A stretch of 7,893 bases of DNA, taken from the NCBI GenBank assembly GCA_025936015.1, contig JAICUE010000113.1:1-7893 (forward strand), written 5' to 3'. A model generated the notes under the pieces. The model was given only the letters and a program-made list of their open reading frames with translations. It searched no databases and was not told where the DNA came from. Positions 7,044 through 7,893 of this stretch are shown here, piece after piece. Source of the DNA: Gemmatimonadaceae bacterium (GTDB lineage: Bacteria > Gemmatimonadota > Gemmatimonadetes > Gemmatimonadales > Gemmatimonadaceae). Position numbers and translations under genes: made by a program. The stretch's first letter is position 1. The number at the start of each line of letters is the position of its first letter.

Positions 7044-7893
7044 CTAACGCTTCCTGATGGTGAAGGCCTGAAGGGAATCACCGGCGTTGGCGATGAACAT
7101 GCCAACGCCGGTGGTCGTTTTCACCAGTGCGAACCCGGTGACGTCGAGGGGAGCGAGCAACCCGCTCTCACCCGGCGTCACCGGGGTGAAGTGCCCGCGG
7201 CCATCGCCGCGCAGCCAGAGCCCGTTGCCGGCGTCGGCGCGCGTGGTGTTCGGCTCGGCCGCATACAGGTTGCCGCCGACGACGAGGTCCGCGTTGCCAT
7301 CGCCGTCGACGTCGGTGACGACGATTGCCTTGAGCGGCGCGATCTGCGCGAGGCGCGGGAGTGGCGAAACGCTGAAGCCCTTGCCGCCATCGTTATGCAG
7401 CCAGACGCTGGCAAAGGTGTCGACCTGGTAGTGAACCGCGTTCTGCCGCTGCGCAGCGGTGAAGAGATCGTTCACCGATGCTGACGCGAATGACGCATAG
7501 GTCGGGTACTTGAGACCGAGCGTGTAGATCGACTGCCCGAGCGTCGCCATGCCAGCGATCGGATACTCTGTTCCATCGATCGCCTGCTCGAGGACGATGT
7601 CGGTGCGGCGACTCCCGCCGAAGTCACCGGCATACACTCCGAAGCTGCTGTCCTTCGACGTCGAGTAGGGATAATTGAGGCCGAGGTTCCCGGCGACGAG
7701 ATCGGGTCGCCCGTCGTGATCGAAGTCGCCGACCGCGAGGCTGTACCACCACCCGCGTAACGGCGGCAGGTGCATCTGCTTCGTCACGTTGCGGAGCTTG
7801 CCGCCTTCATTGCGATAGAACTCGAGCGACATCCATTCGCCGGCGGTCACGAGGTCGAGGCGGCCGTCGCCATCGAAGTCCACCCAGACGGCG
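7044..7893 (-). CDS. FG-GAP/VCBS-repeat (CRTAC1-like) protein, 3' part
   Basis: Read on the minus strand, the frame is open from the window edge to the TAG at 7046-7044. The GTG at 7883-7881 is not a start, since the codons before it (A-V-W) complete the repeat AVWVDFDGDGRLDLV. The visible 283 residues contain calcium-binding-type D-x-D-x-D-G loops of beta-propeller blades: DFDGDGRLD, DFDHDGRPD and DVDGDGNAD, with a degenerate copy DFGGSRRTD. A helical stretch LKYPTYASFASASVNDLF and the phrase PLKAIVVTDVDGDGNADLVV match the C-terminal part of VCBS/FG-GAP proteins often encoded beside SusC/SusD pairs, some of which also carry an ASPIC/UnbV domain; that domain is not seen here. Such proteins are normally exported, but the N-terminus and any signal peptide are outside the window. 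The gene runs toward susD and ends 9 bases from it, so it is not in the same operon. Its biochemical function is unknown. Confidence 0.9.
   Translation of the reverse strand, partial: AVWVDFDGDGRLDLVTAGEWMSLEFYRNEGGKLRNVTKQMHLPPLRGWWYSLAVGDFDHDGRPDLVAGNLGLNYPYSTSKDSSFGVYAGDFGGSRRTDIVLEQAIDGTEYPIAGMATLGQSIYTLGLKYPTYASFASASVNDLFTAAQRQNAVHYQVDTFASVWLHNDGGKGFSVSPLPRLAQIAPLKAIVVTDVDGDGNADLVVGGNLYAAEPNTTRADAGNGLWLRGDGRGHFTPVTPGESGLLAPLDVTGFALVKTTTGVGMFIANAGDSLQAFTIRKR
7079..7121 (+). terminator. Terminator-like hairpin for the susCD operon, embedded in the convergent gene
   Basis: CACCGGCGTTGGC (7079-7091) and GCCAACGCCGGTG (7101-7113) form a perfect 13-bp inverted repeat with a 9-base loop. It is followed on the plus strand by GTCG and TTTT (7118-7121). 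It lies 44 bases after the susD stop, a usual place for an operon terminator, and no stronger candidate lies between the two stop codons. The T-run is short and offset by four bases, so termination may be partial. An outer pairing TGGTGAA (7058-7064) with TTCACCA (7120-7126) could compete with the T-run. The same bases encode the last residues of the FG-GAP protein. Confidence 0.45.

Noticed and set aside
7034..7051. Short inverted repeat AGCGT / ACGCT spanning both convergent stop codons
   Set aside because: Five pairs with an 8-base loop and no T-run on either side is within chance and weaker than the 13-bp repeat downstream.

Overview
The window looks like chromosomal DNA of a GC-rich, Gram-negative bacterium that uses the SusC/SusD type of outer-membrane uptake. 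The protein style (SusC/SusD pair, FG-GAP/VCBS protein of the CRTAC1 type, TPR protein) combined with a high-GC genome fits Gemmatimonadota best. A high-GC member of the Bacteroidota/Rhodothermota side is the alternative. This assignment is an inference from family knowledge and base composition; no marker gene is present.

Layout: (1) 1-1377, plus strand: the 3' part of a gene for a tetratricopeptide-repeat protein; its start lies outside the window. (2) 1378-1907: a gap of about 530 bases with no convincing gene. It holds a TTGACA promoter-like element, several hairpins, an AT-rich direct repeat and a well-formed intrinsic terminator (1711-1749) lying between that promoter and the next gene. 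(3) 1908-5162, plus: a SusC/RagA-type TonB-dependent outer-membrane transporter. (4) 5196-7034, plus: its SusD/RagB-type surface lipoprotein partner, 33 bases downstream and almost certainly co-transcribed. (5) 7044-7893, minus: the 3' part of a convergent FG-GAP/VCBS-repeat (CRTAC1-like) gene, whose stop codon lies 9 bases from the SusD stop. A perfect 13-bp inverted repeat inside the end of this gene is placed to terminate the susCD message.

How the genes work together: SusC forms the TonB-driven barrel and SusD the lid that captures the substrate at the cell surface. The substrate cannot be read from the sequence: no hydrolase, sigma/anti-sigma pair or other specificity gene lies in the window, and SusC has no N-terminal STN signalling domain. 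The FG-GAP protein probably acts outside the cytoplasm, but its role is unknown. The most interesting part is the long susC leader, whose order promoter - structured RNA - terminator - gene suggests either transcription attenuation of the uptake operon or a separate small RNA of about 285 nt. No tRNA, rRNA, CRISPR array, insertion sequence or integration site was seen.
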